Assembly: GCA_013399695.1 (NCBI GenBank)
Contig: VXAU01001103.1
Span: 1-64,000, forward strand
Reading direction: 5' to 3'
Length of the DNA: 64,000 nucleotides
DNA from: Formicarius rufipectus
Lineage: Eukaryota; Chordata; Aves; Passeriformes; Formicariidae
Below the pieces are notes generated by a model. The model saw only the letters and a program-made list of their open reading frames with translations. It did not search any database and was not told the DNA's origin. Of this stretch, positions 62,855-64,000 are shown piece after piece. Numbering within the stretch: position 1 is the stretch's first letter; the number at the start of each line of letters is the position of its first letter. The position numbers and the translations under genes are program-made.

Positions 62855-64000
62855 GTACCAATACCGAGGGTGGGGGAACTAAAAAGAATGTGTGAAATGA
62901 AAGTGCCAATAAAAACAGAACTGGTGGCATCTCATTACTGCTTTTCTTCTGCCTTTCACTGCCTCATCTGACTACAGTTTTTATTTAGAGCCTTTTCCTC
63001 AGATTGTTTTCAGATGTGGCTGCTCAGGTGTTTTCAGAAGGGCAAAATAAAAGGGGAGAAACTCTGAGAAAAGGGTGTGAGAGTTGTTTGTTTTTAAGGA
63101 CTAGGTATGTACCAGTCACTTAACAGATGGTAAAACTCAAAAGGGTTTCTGCTTCTGAGTTGTCCTCTGTAGGATTAGCTAGCATGGCACCTGACTCCAT
63201 CTGAAGCTCTACAAGTGTGTGGAAATCCATGGATGTGTGTATGTGAACCCTTTCAAAGGGCCGTGATCTTCTCATACCAGTTGAAATGAAAGTAAGAGCA
63301 TACAGTGTGTACTTCAGATACGTGGCAGGGAATGATGATCGTTAAAGTTGGCTTTTTGGTTTTCTGGCTAATATTTTCAGTTTACTTAGAACTCAGTAAA
63401 GAATGCATCTTTCTTCCTGGAGACCTTGCCAGGGCATGTTTTCTGTAAATAAACTGAGATTCATTCAGCATGATCTATTAAACTACTTAGTTCCTTCTTG
63501 GTTCTTTCCCTGGATTTGTAGGATTCTACAACTGATACATTCCTAATGAGCTTTTGTTTTGTTCTTTGGATAAGAAGCACTAAAAAGCAGCCTTTGACTA
63601 AACAAAATTGTGTTTTGTTTTATTCATTTATTTTCCTCAGTAGTAGACTTGATTTAAGGTTATGACAATACATTAGTGCCTCAGGACGACTGTTTTAAAA
63701 TAGATCTATGCGTGATGCTTATCTGTCCTATCGCCTTTCCGTGGGTGACTGGTACTGATTTTCTAATGTTTTCTGGTAGTGTTACTCCACTTGAAAGAAA
63801 GGAATAGCTGAAGTGAACTGTGGTTGATGACTGGCTTTCGGTAGTTGATTTTTACCTAGGGATAAACAGATACACTTCCCACTGAAACCCTGTGTTCTCA
63901 TGAAAACATCCTTAGTGATATGAACTGTCTGTTACAAGACAAAAGATTTGGATACCCATTTCTGTGTCTGTTATCTTATGCTGAGTGAAGACCTTTTTGA
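62855..64000 (+). other. MLLT3: Start of MLLT3 intron 6
   Basis: Begins with donor gtacca. No exon or repeat was recognised to the window end. Confidence 0.75.

Larger units (their letters stand above)
1..64000 (+). other. MLLT3: Interior of the MLLT3 (AF9) gene, exons 3 to 6 with introns
   Basis: Five exon-like blocks on the + strand, in order and in phase, encode a contiguous part of AF9: second half of the YEATS domain, ENL-type insert, Lys/Ser-rich linker, Ser-rich segment. AF9 is a nuclear chromatin reader. Its YEATS domain binds acetylated and crotonylated histone H3 lysines, and its C-terminal AHD (not in this window) recruits AFF1/AFF4-P-TEFb (super elongation complex) or DOT1L. The match is to AF9 rather than ENL: linker motifs such as AFKEP, SSKESSKKPKENKPL and DDIVDP follow AF9. 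Exon 2 upstream and exon 7 downstream were looked for and not seen. Exon numbers follow the human gene from memory. Confidence 0.96.

Overview
The window is a piece of a bird genome lying inside one gene, MLLT3 (AF9). It reads left to right on the + strand. Bird origin is inferred from many CR1 LINE copies, avian-type ERV LTRs, and a tRNA-Ile/CR1 SINE of the type known from zebra finch (TguSINE1). An RTE-clade LINE fragment with a matching RTE-tailed SINE recalls AviRTE, known from a scattered set of bird lineages. The two SINE types together would fit a passerine, perhaps a suboscine, but that is inference. In chicken, genes of human 9p, the MLLT3 region, are Z-linked.

Coding content is small. 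Exons 3 (26327-26409) and 4 (31105-31248) encode the second half of the YEATS acyl-lysine reader. Exon 5 (47582-48190) encodes the Lys/Ser/Glu-rich linker with a nuclear localisation motif. Exon 6 (62779-62854) encodes a short Ser-rich segment. Exon 2 (start of YEATS) and exon 7 onward (ending in the AHD that binds AFF4/DOT1L) lie outside. All splice sites are AG/GT and all reading phases agree.

The most interesting item is a 120-bp open exon at 42623-42742 between exons 4 and 5. It is phase 0/0, with a good acceptor and donor, and encodes 40 residues that resemble, at both ends, the segment the paralogue ENL (MLLT1) carries at the same place. Canonical human AF9, as I remember it, lacks this segment. 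It looks like a retained ancestral exon of the AF9/ENL family, used constitutively or as a cassette.

The rest is intron. Intron 2 (1-26326, partial) holds three complete solo LTRs, all with 5-bp target duplications (8252-9159 +, 16133-16891 -, 18884-19477 +). It also holds the last 18 bp of another LTR at the left edge, an LTR nested in a CR1, an RTE fragment (12814-13140), an RTE-tailed tRNA SINE (23329-23569) and a tRNA-Ile/CR1 SINE (22743-22885). Introns 3 to 6 carry CR1 fragments, a second, inverted RTE-tailed SINE (38190-38425), an ERVL-type LTR fragment 160 bp before the ENL-type exon, simple repeats and T/G-rich tracts. The RTE fragment and both SINEs end in the same tail with a small UUCG-loop hairpin, which links the SINEs to the RTE machinery.

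No bacterial, viral-genome, rRNA, functional tRNA or CRISPR features were seen. Nearly all short open frames are chance or repeat-derived.
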